In this document: in pieces, positions 1-8,364 of the stretch | Layout of the letters: each line of letters opens with the position of its first letter | Numbering within the stretch: the first letter of the stretch is position 1 | Position numbers and translations under genes: made by a program | Source of the DNA: Micromussa lordhowensis | Lineage: Eukaryota > Cnidaria > Anthozoa > Scleractinia > Lobophylliidae | DNA length: 64,000 bases | Assembly: GCA_964020085.1 (NCBI GenBank) | Contig: CAXHUQ010001429.1 | Span: forward strand, 64,501-128,500 | Direction of reading: 5' to 3' | Notes under the pieces: model-generated | What the model saw: the letters and a program-made list of their open reading frames with translations, nothing else | Told to the model about the DNA's origin: nothing | Databases searched by the model: none

Positions 1-167
1 GTTCGCACGCATCATACATCGTTCGCACGCATCATACATCATTCGCACGCATCATACATCGTTCGCATCCACACATAATTTCTTTTTGCCTTTTGGTTGA
101 GATTTCATGCCATTGCGCTTTGAGTTAAAGTTCAAATTTAAGACAGTTCATATTTCGTAAACAGTTC

Positions 168-664
168 TAAATAGAATTATGCATTGTAAATTTCGCTGTA
201 CATAAAATTGTATAATAAACAACCATGCAACTGTGTTATTGTTGCTTCACACTTAGACTCGGCGCTTTATGTCTCCCGTCAGGGATCAAACACGAGCTGG
301 GGTAGCCAGCCAACCCCCGGGGAGTGCCCCACAGGAACATCTAGTGTCTCTACAGTCTAAGAAACCATTTTTGGGGGTGCAAAAGGGTGTTGAAGTGCAA
401 CTTGCAAACAAGAAGGTTGCTAGGCTTTCCAGGCGGTTTGTAAGCCCTGGACTGTCTAATCGCCTCTCACACCCTTAGCCAGCTCCACCTCCTCGAGGTG
501 CACCCTGGATAGCCTGGCCTTGCGGCTAAGGTTAACAGACGGAGCTCTGGCGCAATTAGAGGGGCTAATCACCCCTTCAGTGGTTGGCCTATCACTGGTT
601 TTCCTTGTTTACTTGCTGATGGAGCTGTTGCAGTAAGCCGGAGGACTAAAATCATTGAAATGAG
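168..664 (+). other. Leader A: predicted exon 1 of gene 1
   Basis: Segment ending in ATGAG followed by GTAAGT at 665, a near-perfect 5' splice site. The last ATG (660-662) is proposed as the gene 1 start, read across the splice. The transcription start is unknown. A small frame of 69 codons (ATG 269, stop 476-478) lies in the leader and is kept open in every unit, so it could act as an upstream ORF, but nothing shows that it is translated. Local hairpins include CACCTC/GAGGTG (about 487-501) and AGGGG/CCCCT (about 557-573). The segment is clearly homologous to leader B. Other leaders A end at 5215, 9766, 14276, 18827, 23378, 27929, 32439, 36978, 46830, 51360 and 61224. Confidence 0.5.
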
Positions 665-1457
665 GTAAGTTGTTTGCCTTAAAACTTCCTTACAGTTGGC
701 TTTCCTTAAAGCCCAAAGCGCCTCCCTTACTGCAAAGTGCGCTTTCCTTACAGCAAACTGCGCTTTGCTTACAGCAAACTGCGCTTTCCTTACAGCAAAC
801 TGCGCTTTCCTTACATGAACCCTTTTTCATTTTGTGCCATCTTGCTGGTAGAATATCTCCACGAGTATTCAACTAAGATCTGAGACAAAGCCGATACCCC
901 ACCACAGGAAACAAGCTGTGATTCTTGGCCGAGGCTCAGAAAATAAGGAATCATTCCTGGCAATCCATGAAAGCCAGGTATCAGTTACTTTCTGGGGCCT
1001 CCGCAAAGAAGGAAAAGAAGAAGACGTCTTTTACAAAGAAAGCCAAGCCAAACAACCAGAGACCGCTGCCGTTCACGTCAACCACATCCACCCGCTCCAC
1101 CTCCACGTCCACATCCACATCTACATCGACGTCCACATCCACCCGCCCCACATTCACATCCACTCGCCCCACATTCACATCCACTCACCCCACAACTACC
1201 GACAGCTCAACACAGACAGACGGTACGGGGATGGTGAGCGTCGGGGTCGGCATCCACCTGTTCTGTCCTGTGACGCAGTACAGGCCAGTGGATGCAGGCA
1301 CCCAGACATTACCGCCACCATCCCACAGACGATCCCACTCATGTTCCTTTTAGAGACATCCACTCATCCACAACTGAGATTGACAGACGAGGGTGCCTCC
1401 GTCCGCAGCAACAGTGCCGAGTTGATGGAAGCACAGACGATGACCTTTTTCATATAA
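660..1457 (+). CDS. Gene 1, unit 1: His-rich protein of unknown function (spliced, type I)
   Basis: Proposed join 660..664 with 908..1457, about 184 aa. No family is recognised. Exon 2 alone has no ATG in this frame near its start; splicing from the leader supplies MRKQA and runs straight into the long frame, which is the main argument for it. Residues about 1-55 are charged (Lys/Glu-rich). Residues about 58-97 alternate His with Val, Ile or Pro (HIHIHSP repeats, 21 bp each), which could bind metal ions, but this is a guess from composition. The remainder is unremarkable and there is no signal peptide. A second frame is open from ATG 967 to 1353 (128 aa): a Lys-rich start, a Thr/Ser repeat, then STQTD and AGTQT motifs. 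It is a serious alternative. Differences between units fall in both frames without a clear silent bias, so the gene may be a non-coding relic. Confidence 0.45.
731..814 (+). repeat. 21-bp minisatellite in intron 1 (4 copies)
   Basis: Four tandem copies starting at 731, 752, 773 and 794 with core AGCAAACTGCGCTTTCCTTAC. Joined copies recreate CTTTCCTTACAG, a good 3' splice-site sequence, at every 21 bases. Copy number differs between units and accounts for much of their length variation. Confidence 0.9.
830..884 (+). repeat. Truncated 180-bp monomer in intron 1
   Basis: About 55 bp starting TTTTGTGCCATCTTGC match the beginning of the first monomer in intron 2 (from 2518) almost base for base and then stop at ACAAAGCC. 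This shows that intron 1 once shared more sequence with intron 2. Confidence 0.75.
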
Positions 1458-1565
1458 TTATCCACATGCATCGTTCCCACGCACCATACCCATCACACCT
1501 ACATCATTCGCCCATGCGTTATCCTTGTACATAAATTCCTGTAAATAGTCGTTGATCATTAGTGT

Positions 1566-1620
1566 ATTTAAAAAAATTGTCAAAAAAAAAGAACAAAAAA
1601 AAAAACACCAAAAAAAACAA
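1566..1620 (+). other. A-rich tract after gene 1
   Basis: Runs of A broken by single C, G or T bases directly downstream of the gene 1 region. It resembles the decayed poly(A) tail of a retroposed copy, or a simple-sequence expansion. Run lengths differ by one or two bases between units, for example 10681-10722 and 37850-37889. Confidence 0.6.
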
Positions 1621-1637
1621 TGCCACGTTACGGCTTC

Positions 1638-1656
1638 CATTCAACAAAGTTGAATG
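1638..1656. other. Perfect 8-bp hairpin after the A-rich tract
   Basis: CATTCAAC and GTTGAATG flank an AAA loop. The hairpin is present in the copies examined. Lying after gene 1 and before leader B it could mark a transcript end or be chance; no function is shown. Confidence 0.5.
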
Positions 1657-1689
1657 TTTGTAAATACAACTGTAAATAGAATTGTAAAA

Positions 1690-2310
1690 TAGAATCTAAA
1701 TTATCACTTATTTATTGTAAATTTTTACTGTACAAAAAATTGTATATATTTTAACCTCGGTAAAAAACAACCATGTCTTACCCCATTGTTGGTTGAGACT
1801 TGGACTCGGCGCTTATGGATTGCGTCTGGGATCAAACACGAGTTGGGGTAACCAATCCCCGAGGAGTGCCCCACGGAAACATAGTGCCATTTTTTTTTGT
1901 CTTACCTCATTGTTGGTTGAGACTTAAACTCGGCGCTTATGGTTTCCGTCTGGGATCAAACACGAGTTGGGGTAACCAATCCCCGAGGAGTGCCCCACGG
2001 AAACATAGTGCCATTTTTTGGCGTGCAAGAGGGTGTTGAAGCGCAACTTGCGAACAGGAAGTTTGCTAGGCTTTCCAGGCAGTTTGTAAGCCCTGGTCTG
2101 TCTAATCGCCTCTCACACCCTTAGCCAGCTCCACCTCCTCGCGGTGCACCCTGGATAGCCTGGCCTTGCGGCTAAGGTTAACAGACGGAGCTCTGGCGCA
2201 ATTAGAGGGGCTAATCACCCCTTCAGTGGTTGGCCTATCACTGGTTTTCCTTGTTTACTTGCTGATGGAGCTGTTGCAGTAAGCCGCAGGACTAAAATCA
2301 TTGAAATGAG
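1690..2310 (+). other. Leader B: predicted exon 1 of gene 2
   Basis: Paralogue of leader A. It shares ACAACCATG, the CGGCGCTT...GGGATCAAACACGAG block, the long GC-rich body and the end ATGAG|GTAAGT (exon end 2310, ATG 2306-2308). TATATATT at 1743-1750 could serve as a TATA element, unproven. Leader B contains an extra tandem copy of its first part (see 1791-2038). A small frame of 61 codons starts at 1939. Other leaders B have their terminal ATG at 6857, 11408, 15918, 20469, 25020, 29571, 34081, 38577, 43954, 48471, 52980, 58356 and 62866. Confidence 0.5.
1791..2038 (+). repeat. 124-bp tandem duplication in leader B
   Basis: GGTTGAGACTT followed by the ACTCGGCGCTTATGG block occurs at 1791 and again at 1915. 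The two copies differ at a few sites, such as GGATTGCG against GGTTTCCG. Leader A has only one copy, so the duplication came after the two leaders separated. Confidence 0.85.
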
Positions 2311-2376
2311 GTAAGTTGTTTGCCTTAAAACTTCCTTACAGTTGGCTTTACTTAAAGCCCAAAGCGCCTCCCTTAC

Positions 2377-2502
2377 TGCAAAGTGCGCTTTCCTTACAGC
2401 AAACTGCGCTTTGCTTACAGCAAACTGCGCTTTGCTTACAGCAAACTGCGCTTTGCTTACAGCAAACTGCGCTTTTCTTACATTAAACTGCGCTTTCCTT
2501 AC
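2377..2502 (+). repeat. 21-bp minisatellite in intron 2 (6 copies)
   Basis: Copies start at 2377, 2398, 2419, 2440, 2461 and 2482; the last begins ATTAAAC. They are the same repeat as in intron 1. Units 3, 7 and 11 have two copies fewer and units 8 and 10 one fewer. Confidence 0.9.
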
Positions 2503-2517
2503 ATGAACCCTTTTTCA

Positions 2518-3240
2518 TTTTGTGCCATCTTGCTGGTAGAATATCTCCACGAACATTCAACTAAGATCTGAGATGTTTTCGCTGGTTGTGCTCTATATAC
2601 AGGGCTACCAAACCGTATCTATTGCAATCTTGCAGCTACTATTTTAGCCGAGATATTTGGGCTCAAAAGTCGAAAAAAAAATTTCAACTTTTTTGTAAAT
2701 TTTGTGCCATCTTTCACATATTATATCTCACCCAATATTCAACCAACACCTAAGATATTAATGGCGCTCGGCATCCATTAACAGGGCTATTTAACCATGT
2801 ATTTTACTATCCTTCAAATATTAAATTGTTAGAGATATTTAGGCTCAAAAGTCCAAAAAGATCGCTTTTTGTAATTTTGTGCAATCTTTGAGTTATATTA
2901 TCTCTTAGAGTATTAAACTAAGATCTACCATATTCCTAGTAGCTAAGCTGTATAAATAGGGCTACGTAAATATATGTCTTAAAATCTTGTTGCTGTAAAA
3001 TTGTCTGAGATATTTGGGCTCAAAAGTCGAAAACAATTGTCGACACTTAGGGTTTTTTAATTTGTGCTATCTTGCAGGTGTTATATCTCAACCAATATTC
3101 AACCAACATCTAAGATATTAACGATGCCTGTGCTCCGTCTAAAGTGCTAATTAACGATATATTTTGCTTCTCCTCAGTTATTAAATTGCGAGAGCTATTA
3201 AGGCTCAAAAGTAAAAAAAAATCAGATTTTTGAAAAAAAC
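2518..3240 (+). repeat. Four diverged tandem monomers of about 180 bp
   Basis: Monomers at about 2518-2699, 2700-2874, 2875-3059 and 3060-3240. Each begins with a form of TTTTGTGCCATCTT, continues through TATCTC..AATATTCAACCAA and AGATATTA, has a central CAGGGCTA-like block, and ends with GAGATATTTGGGCTCAAAAG and an A-run. They are much more different from each other than the 4.5-kb units are, so they are an older satellite carried along in the unit. Confidence 0.85.
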
Positions 3241-3416
3241 ATGGCAAAAAAATTTTTTTTTTGGACTGAAACATTGACCTGTAAGCTGGAAAACACAACC
3301 GAGCTACATAGCAGAGGTCTTCTGGACCTCATTGGTGAAAACCGCGGAAAAAAACGGCCCATTGGGACACTTTTTAGCAATATTATTGTATTGACCTGAC
3401 ATGACATCATTTTCAG

Positions 3417-3440
3417 TGTTTACTACACTGCTTCGAAGTG
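3417..3440 (+). other. Candidate 24-nt microexon in intron 2
   Basis: Bounded by CATCATTTTCAG and GTGAGTAC. Included between the leader and exon 2 it would create TGA at the junction with exon 2, so it would act as a poison exon or belong to another transcript. Prediction from splice motifs only. Confidence 0.2.
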
Positions 3441-3813
3441 GTGAGTACATGCTTTTTGAGCTCCGTCTTTTTTGTTATTTTGCTTCCTTAAAACACTGTG
3501 CAGAGGCGATCCAACTATCGGAAGAGTTGTCTAAGGTGCTCGGGCATCTGCCTTGAACATTTTCTTCCCACAGAACACGATTGCGTCTGCACAGGCTCTG
3601 GTCGGAGATTAAGGGTGCTCTCTGACCACTTTGTTGTTTGAGGACCCAAGAGCATGTATTAGTTTTCAGCTCTTCCTATCATTGCGAAGCAGAATTAAAG
3701 TATGCGGTTTACGAGATAGGGACAGTTAAAGTTTGACCTCGCTTTTGCGTTAAAACTTTACTGCTGATGTTGTTCTTTGTTTACCTGTAATTGTTTGCAT
3801 CCTTAGATTCACC

Positions 3814-4509
3814 ATGGCAAATTACTTTCATCACTGGTTCTTGGAGGTGCTTTTCGCGGAGGAGACCTTGCAGTATATCCAGACAGTGGGCAGGCAGGAA
3901 CCTCTGGCCTTCTGTGTCTGGTTCCTTATCCTTGTGGACAGAGTGAACCGCCTAACCATCCTCTTTCGGCCGATGTTTTATGGCCAGATTTTACAATCGA
4001 TCTTTTTAATGCGTGCTGCGCTTGGTCATCCGCCTCTGCCACGCCTGCCACTACCACCGACACCAAGCCCATCCTCAAGCAGAAGGACCATCCTATCTGG
4101 AGAATCTACCACACCCTCTCCATCACACTCCGCCTCGTCCGCCTCGTCCCACGCCTCATCCTCACCCACACATTCATCCCAGAACACACCATTACCATCA
4201 CCCACCCCATCCCCATTATCTACATCTTCATATTCAGGCAGATTTTCGCCACCATCACCATTCACATTATCATCCTCACCATTCGTGGACTCCAGAAATG
4301 TCACACCGTACGCTTCATCACATTCGTCATCATCATCGCCATTCGTGGACTCCAGGAATGTCACACCGTACGCTTCATCACATTCGTCATCATCATCGCC
4401 ATCATCATCACCACATTCGTCATCGCCATCATCATCACCACGCTCATCTTTGCGTTCTCGTTCGTCATCACCTTCACCCCCACCGACAAAAGGCCCACGA
4501 CGATCGTAA
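3814..4509 (+). CDS. Gene 2, unit 1: Ser/Pro-rich protein of unknown function
   Basis: 231 aa from an ATG in a strong Kozak context (CACCATGG). Splicing of leader B (donor 2310) to the acceptor at 3806 would add four residues in frame from the leader ATG at 2306. Residues 1-70 are hydrophobic with charged breaks; LAFCVWFLILV at 31-41 could be a membrane segment. Residues 71-231 are Pro/Ser-rich low complexity, with a perfect 20-residue duplication (PFVDSRNVTPYASS... at 156-175 and 176-195) and a basic RS-like end. No family is recognised. The same exon is open in the other two + frames and in one - frame, so the frame chosen here rests on its start codon and the splice phase. The 3' region carries a 20-bp minisatellite and AATAAA at 4765-4770. 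Confidence 0.5.
   Translation: MANYFHHWFLEVLFAEETLQYIQTVGRQEPLAFCVWFLILVDRVNRLTILFRPMFYGQILQSIFLMRAALGHPPLPRLPLPPTPSPSSSRRTILSGESTTPSPSHSASSASSHASSSPTHSSQNTPLPSPTPSPLSTSSYSGRFSPPSPFTLSSSPFVDSRNVTPYASSHSSSSSPFVDSRNVTPYASSHSSSSSPSSSPHSSSPSSSPRSSLRSRSSSPSPPPTKGPRRS
4279..4398 (+). repeat. 60-bp direct repeat inside gene 2
   Basis: Two adjacent 60-bp copies beginning CCATTCGTGGACTCCAG, differing at one base (AGAAATG against AGGAATG). Because 60 is a multiple of three the duplication keeps all frames open. It is present in every complete gene 2 copy. Confidence 0.9.
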
Positions 4510-4547
4510 AGACTGACTGATATCCATTCATTTTGACTTTCCAGATC

Positions 4548-4620
4548 CATCGTTCGCACGCATCATACATCGTTCGCACGCATCATACATCATTCGCACG
4601 CATCATACATCGTTCGCATC
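4548..4620 (+). repeat. 20-bp minisatellite at the unit boundary
   Basis: About three and a half copies of GTTCGCACGCATCATACATC directly after gene 2, the third with ATT for GTT. The same block begins the window (1-70) and every later unit. A decayed form follows gene 1 near 1468-1520, further evidence that the two genes are paralogous. Confidence 0.9.
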
Positions 4621-4764
4621 CACACATAATTTCTTTTTGCCTTTTGGTTGAGATTTCATGCCATTGCGCTTTGAGTTAAAGTTCAAATTTAAGACAGTTC
4701 ATATTTCGTAAACAGTTCTAAATAGAATTATGCATTGTAAATTTCGCTGTACATAAAATTGTAT

Positions 4765-4770
4765 AATAAA
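4765..4770 (+). promoter_or_regulatory. AATAAA polyadenylation signal of gene 2
   Basis: AATAAA within TATAATAAAC, about 256 bp after the gene 2 stop. It is the only canonical signal seen downstream of gene 2 and recurs at the same place in the other units (for example 214-219). It lies just before the next leader A, so the two transcripts would be tightly packed. Confidence 0.5.
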
Positions 4771-5210
4771 CAACCATGCAACTGTGTTATTCTTGCTTCA
4801 CACTTAGACTCGGGGCTTTATGTCTCCCGTCAGGGATCAAACACGAGCTGGGGTAGCCAGCCAACCCCGGGGGAGTGCCCCACAGGAACATCTAGTGTCT
4901 CTACAGTCTAAGAAACCATTTTTGGGGGTGCAAAAGGGTGTTGAAGTGCAACTTGCAAACAAGAAGGTTGCTAGGCTTTCCAGGCGGTTTGTAAGCCCTG
5001 GACTGTTTAATCGCCTCTCACACCCTTAGCCAGCTCCACCTCCTCGAGGTGCACCCTGGATAGCCTGGCCTTGCGGCTAAGGTTAACAGACGGAGCTCTG
5101 GCGCAATTAGAGGGGCTAATCACCCCTTCAGTGGTTGGCCTATCACTGGTTTTCCTTGTTTACTTGCTGATGGAGCTGTTGCAGTAAGCCGGAGGACTAA
5201 AATCATTGAA

Positions 5211-6008
5211 ATGAGGTAAGTTGTTTGCCTTAAAACTTCCTTACAGTTGGCTTTCCTTAAAGCCCAAAGCGCCTCCCTTACTGCAAAGTGCGCTTTCCTT
5301 ACAGCAAACTGCGCTTTGCTTACAGCAAACTGCGCTTTTCTTACAGCAAACTGCGCTTTCCTTACATGAACCCTTTTTCATTTTGTGCCATCTTGCTGGT
5401 AGAATATCTCCACGAGTATTCAACTAAGATCTGAGACAAAGCCGATACCCCACCACAGGAAACAAGCTGTGATTCTTGGCCGAGGCTCAGAAAATAAGGA
5501 ATCATTCCTGGCAATCCATGAAAGCCAGGTATCAGTTACTTTCTGGGGCCTCCGCAAAGAAGGAAAAGAAGAAGACGTCTTTTACAAAGAAAGCCAAGCC
5601 AAACAACCAGAGACCGCTGCCGTTCACGTCAACCACATCCACCCGCTCCACCTCCACGTCCACATCCACATCTACATCGACGTCCACATCCACCCGCCCC
5701 ACATTCACATCCACTCGCCCCACATTCACATCCACTCACCCCACAACTACCGACAGCTCAACACAGACAGACGGTACGGGGATGGTGAGCGTCGGGGTCG
5801 GCATCCACCTGTTCTGTCCTGTGACGCAGTACAGGCCAGTGGATGCAGGCACCCAGACATTACCGCCACCATCCCACAGACGATCCCACTCATGTTCCTT
5901 TTAGAGACATCCACTCATCCACAACTGAGATTGACAGACGAGGGTGCCTCCGTCCGCAGCAACAGTGCCGAGTTGATGGAAGCACAGACGATGACCTTTT
6001 TCATATAA
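5211..6008 (+). CDS. Gene 1, unit 2 (type I)
   Basis: Join 5211..5215 with 5459..6008. The protein is the same as in unit 1. One base differs in the intron minisatellite (TTTTCTTACAG for TTTCCTTACAG). Confidence 0.42.
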
Positions 6009-8364
6009 TTATCCACATGCATCGTTCCCACGCACCATACCCATCACACCTACATCATTCGCCCATGCGTTATCCTTGTACATAAATTCCTGTAAATAGT
6101 CGTTGATCATTAGTGTATTTAAAAAAATTGTCAAAAAAAAAGAACAAAAAAAAAAACACCAAAAAAAACAATGCCACGTTACGGCTTCCATTCAACAAAG
6201 TTGAATGTTTGTAAATACAACTGTAAATAGAATTGTAAAATAGAATCTAAATTATCACTTATTTATTGTAAATTTTTACTGTACAAAAAATTGTATATAT
6301 TTTAACCTCGGTAAAAAACAACCATGTCTTACCCCATTGTTGGTTGAGACTTGGACTCGGCGCTTATGGATTGCGTCTGGGATCAAACACGAGTTGGGGT
6401 AACCAATCCCCGAGGAGTGCCCCACGGAAACATAGTGCCATTTTTTTTTGTCTTACCTCATTGTTGGTTGAGACTTAAACTCGGCGCTTATGGTTTCCGT
6501 CTGGGATCAAACACGAGTTGGGGTAACCAATCCCCGAGGAGTGCCCCACGGAAACATAGTGCCATTTTTTGGCGTGCAAGAGGGTGTTGAAGCGCAACTT
6601 GCGAACAGGAAGTTTGCTAGGCTTTCCAGGCAGTTTGTAAGCCCTGGTCTGTCTAATCGCCTCTCACACCCTTAGCCAGCTCCACCTCCTCGCGGTGCAC
6701 CCTGGATAGCCTGGCCTTGCGGCTAAGGTTAACAGACGGAGCTCTGGCGCAATTAGAGGGGCTAATCACCCCTTCAGTGGTTGGCCTATCACTGGTTTTC
6801 CTTGTTTACTTGCTGATGGAGCTGTTGCAGTAAGCCGCAGGACTAAAATCATTGAAATGAGGTAAGTTGTTTGCCTTAAAACTTCCTTACAGTTGGCTTT
6901 ACTTAAAGCCCAAAGCGCCTCCCTTACTGCAAAGTGCGCTTTCCTTACAGCAAACTGCGCTTTGCTTACAGCAAACTGCGCTTTGCTTACAGCAAACTGC
7001 GCTTTGCTTACAGCAAACTGCGCTTTTCTTACATTAAACTGCGCTTTCCTTACATGAACCCTTTTTCATTTTGTGCCATCTTGCTGGTAGAATATCTCCA
7101 CGAACATTCAACTAAGATCTGAGATGTTTTCGCTGGTTGTGCTCTATATACAGGGCTACCAAACCGTATCTATTGCAATCTTGCAGCTACTATTTTAGCC
7201 GAGATATTTGGGCTCAAAAGTCGAAAAAAAAATTTCAACTTTTTTGTAAATTTTGTGCCATCTTTCACATATTATATCTCACCCAATATTCAACCAACAC
7301 CTAAGATATTAATGGCGCTCGGCATCCATTAACAGGGCTATTTAACCATGTATTTTACTATCCTTCAAATATTAAATTGTTAGAGATATTTAGGCTCAAA
7401 AGTCCAAAAAGATCGCTTTTTGTAATTTTGTGCAATCTTTGAGTTATATTATCTCTTAGAGTATTAAACTAAGATCTACCATATTCCTAGTAGCTAAGCT
7501 GTATAAATAGGGCTACGTAAATATATGTCTTAAAATCTTGTTGCTGTAAAATTGTCTGAGATATTTGGGCTCAAAAGTCGAAAACAATTGTCGACACTTA
7601 GGGTTTTTTAATTTGTGCTATCTTGCAGGTGTTATATCTCAACCAATATTCAACCAACATCTAAGATATTAACGATGCCTGTGCTCCGTCTAAAGTGCTA
7701 ATTAACGATATATTTTGCTTCTCCTCAGTTATTAAATTGCGAGAGCTATTAAGGCTCAAAAGTAAAAAAAAATCAGATTTTTGAAAAAAACATGGCAAAA
7801 AAATTTTTTTTTTGGACTGAAACATTGACCTGTAAGCTGGAAAACACAACCGAGCTACATAGCAGAGGTCTTCTGGACCTCATTGGTGAAAACCGCGGAA
7901 AAAAACGGCCCATTGGGACACTTTTTAGCAATATTATTGTATTGACCTGACATGACATCATTTTCAGTGTTTACTACACTGCTTCGAAGTGGTGAGTACA
8001 TGCTTTTTGAGCTCCGTCTTTTTTGTTATTTTGCTTCCTTAAAACACTGTGCAGAGGCGATCCAACTATCGGAAGAGTTGTCTAAGGTGCTCGGGCATCT
8101 GCCTTGAACATTTTCTTCCCACAGAACACGATTGCGTCTGCACAGGCTCTGGTCGGAGATTAAGGGTGCTCTCTGACCACTTTGTTGTTTGAGGACCCAA
8201 GAGCATGTATTAGTTTTCAGCTCTTCCTATCATTGCGAAGCAGAATTAAAGTATGCGGTTTACGAGATAGGGACAGTTAAAGTTTGACCTCGCTTTTGCG
8301 TTAAAACTTTACTGCTGATGTTGTTCTTTGTTTACCTGTAATTGTTTGCATCCTTAGATTCACC

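Larger units (their letters stand above)
665..907 (+). other. Predicted intron 1 (gene 1)
   Basis: Runs from GTAAGT at 665 to CCACCACAG ending at 907. It holds four 21-bp repeats and a 55-bp piece of the monomer found in intron 2. The choice of acceptor rests on two things: it is preceded by a C-rich stretch, and it joins the leader ATG to the longest frame of exon 2 in phase. A CTTCCTTACAG only 31 nt after the donor would make an implausibly short intron. Length varies with the repeat: 243 bp here, 201 bp in unit 9, 223 bp in units 11 and 12. Confidence 0.45.
2311..3806 (+). other. Predicted intron 2 (gene 2)
   Basis: Runs from GTAAGT at 2311 to TTTGCATCCTTAG ending at 3806, 1,496 bp. It holds six 21-bp repeats, four 180-bp monomers, and a less repetitive stretch (3241-3806) with further splice-like signals: TTTTCAG at 3416, GTGAGT at 3441 and TTTTCTTCCCACAG ending at 3573. 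These leave room for extra exons. Length varies from 1,455 to 1,496 bp between units through the 21-bp repeats and A-runs. Confidence 0.5.
1..4551 (+). repeat. Array unit 1 (reference, 4,551 bp)
   Basis: First unit of the tandem array and the reference for the others. In order it holds the end of a 20-bp minisatellite (1-70), an AT-rich 3' region with AATAAA (214-219) of the preceding gene 2, leader A (about 168-664), gene 1 (660-1457), an A-rich tract and hairpin (1566-1656), leader B with an internal 124-bp duplication (about 1690-2310), the long gene 2 intron (2311-3806) and gene 2 exon 2 (3807-4509 plus 3' sequence). The phase is set by the first base of the window and is arbitrary; the same sequence restarts at 4552. 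Confidence 0.95.

Noticed and set aside
257..664. Leader A as a tRNA, 5S or SL RNA gene
   Set aside because: No cloverleaf, no A/B box pair and no Sm site recognised; the donor lies several hundred bases after any plausible start.
731..814. CRISPR-like direct repeats
   Set aside because: The copies are directly adjacent with no spacers, and the context is eukaryotic.
670..876. Frames of 60-68 codons on both strands in the minisatellite
   Set aside because: Periodic frames of a 21-bp repeat within a predicted intron; length follows copy number.
981..1184. Minus-strand frames rich in Asp-Val repeats (and longer forms at 10083-10403, 28246-28566, 61521-61862)
   Set aside because: They are the reverse complement of the Thr/His-coding repeat of gene 1, and have no start or splice context of their own.
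2660..2675. TTTGGGCTCAAAAG resembling the end of the dinoflagellate spliced leader (TTTTGGCTCAAG)
   Set aside because: It recurs as part of each 180-bp monomer, is not followed by a splice donor, and the genes have ordinary GT-AG introns.
4026..4559. Minus-strand acidic frame of 177 codons in gene 2
   Set aside because: It arises from stop-free CAT/TCA trinucleotide composition; its start lies in the 20-bp minisatellite and no promoter or splice signal supports it.
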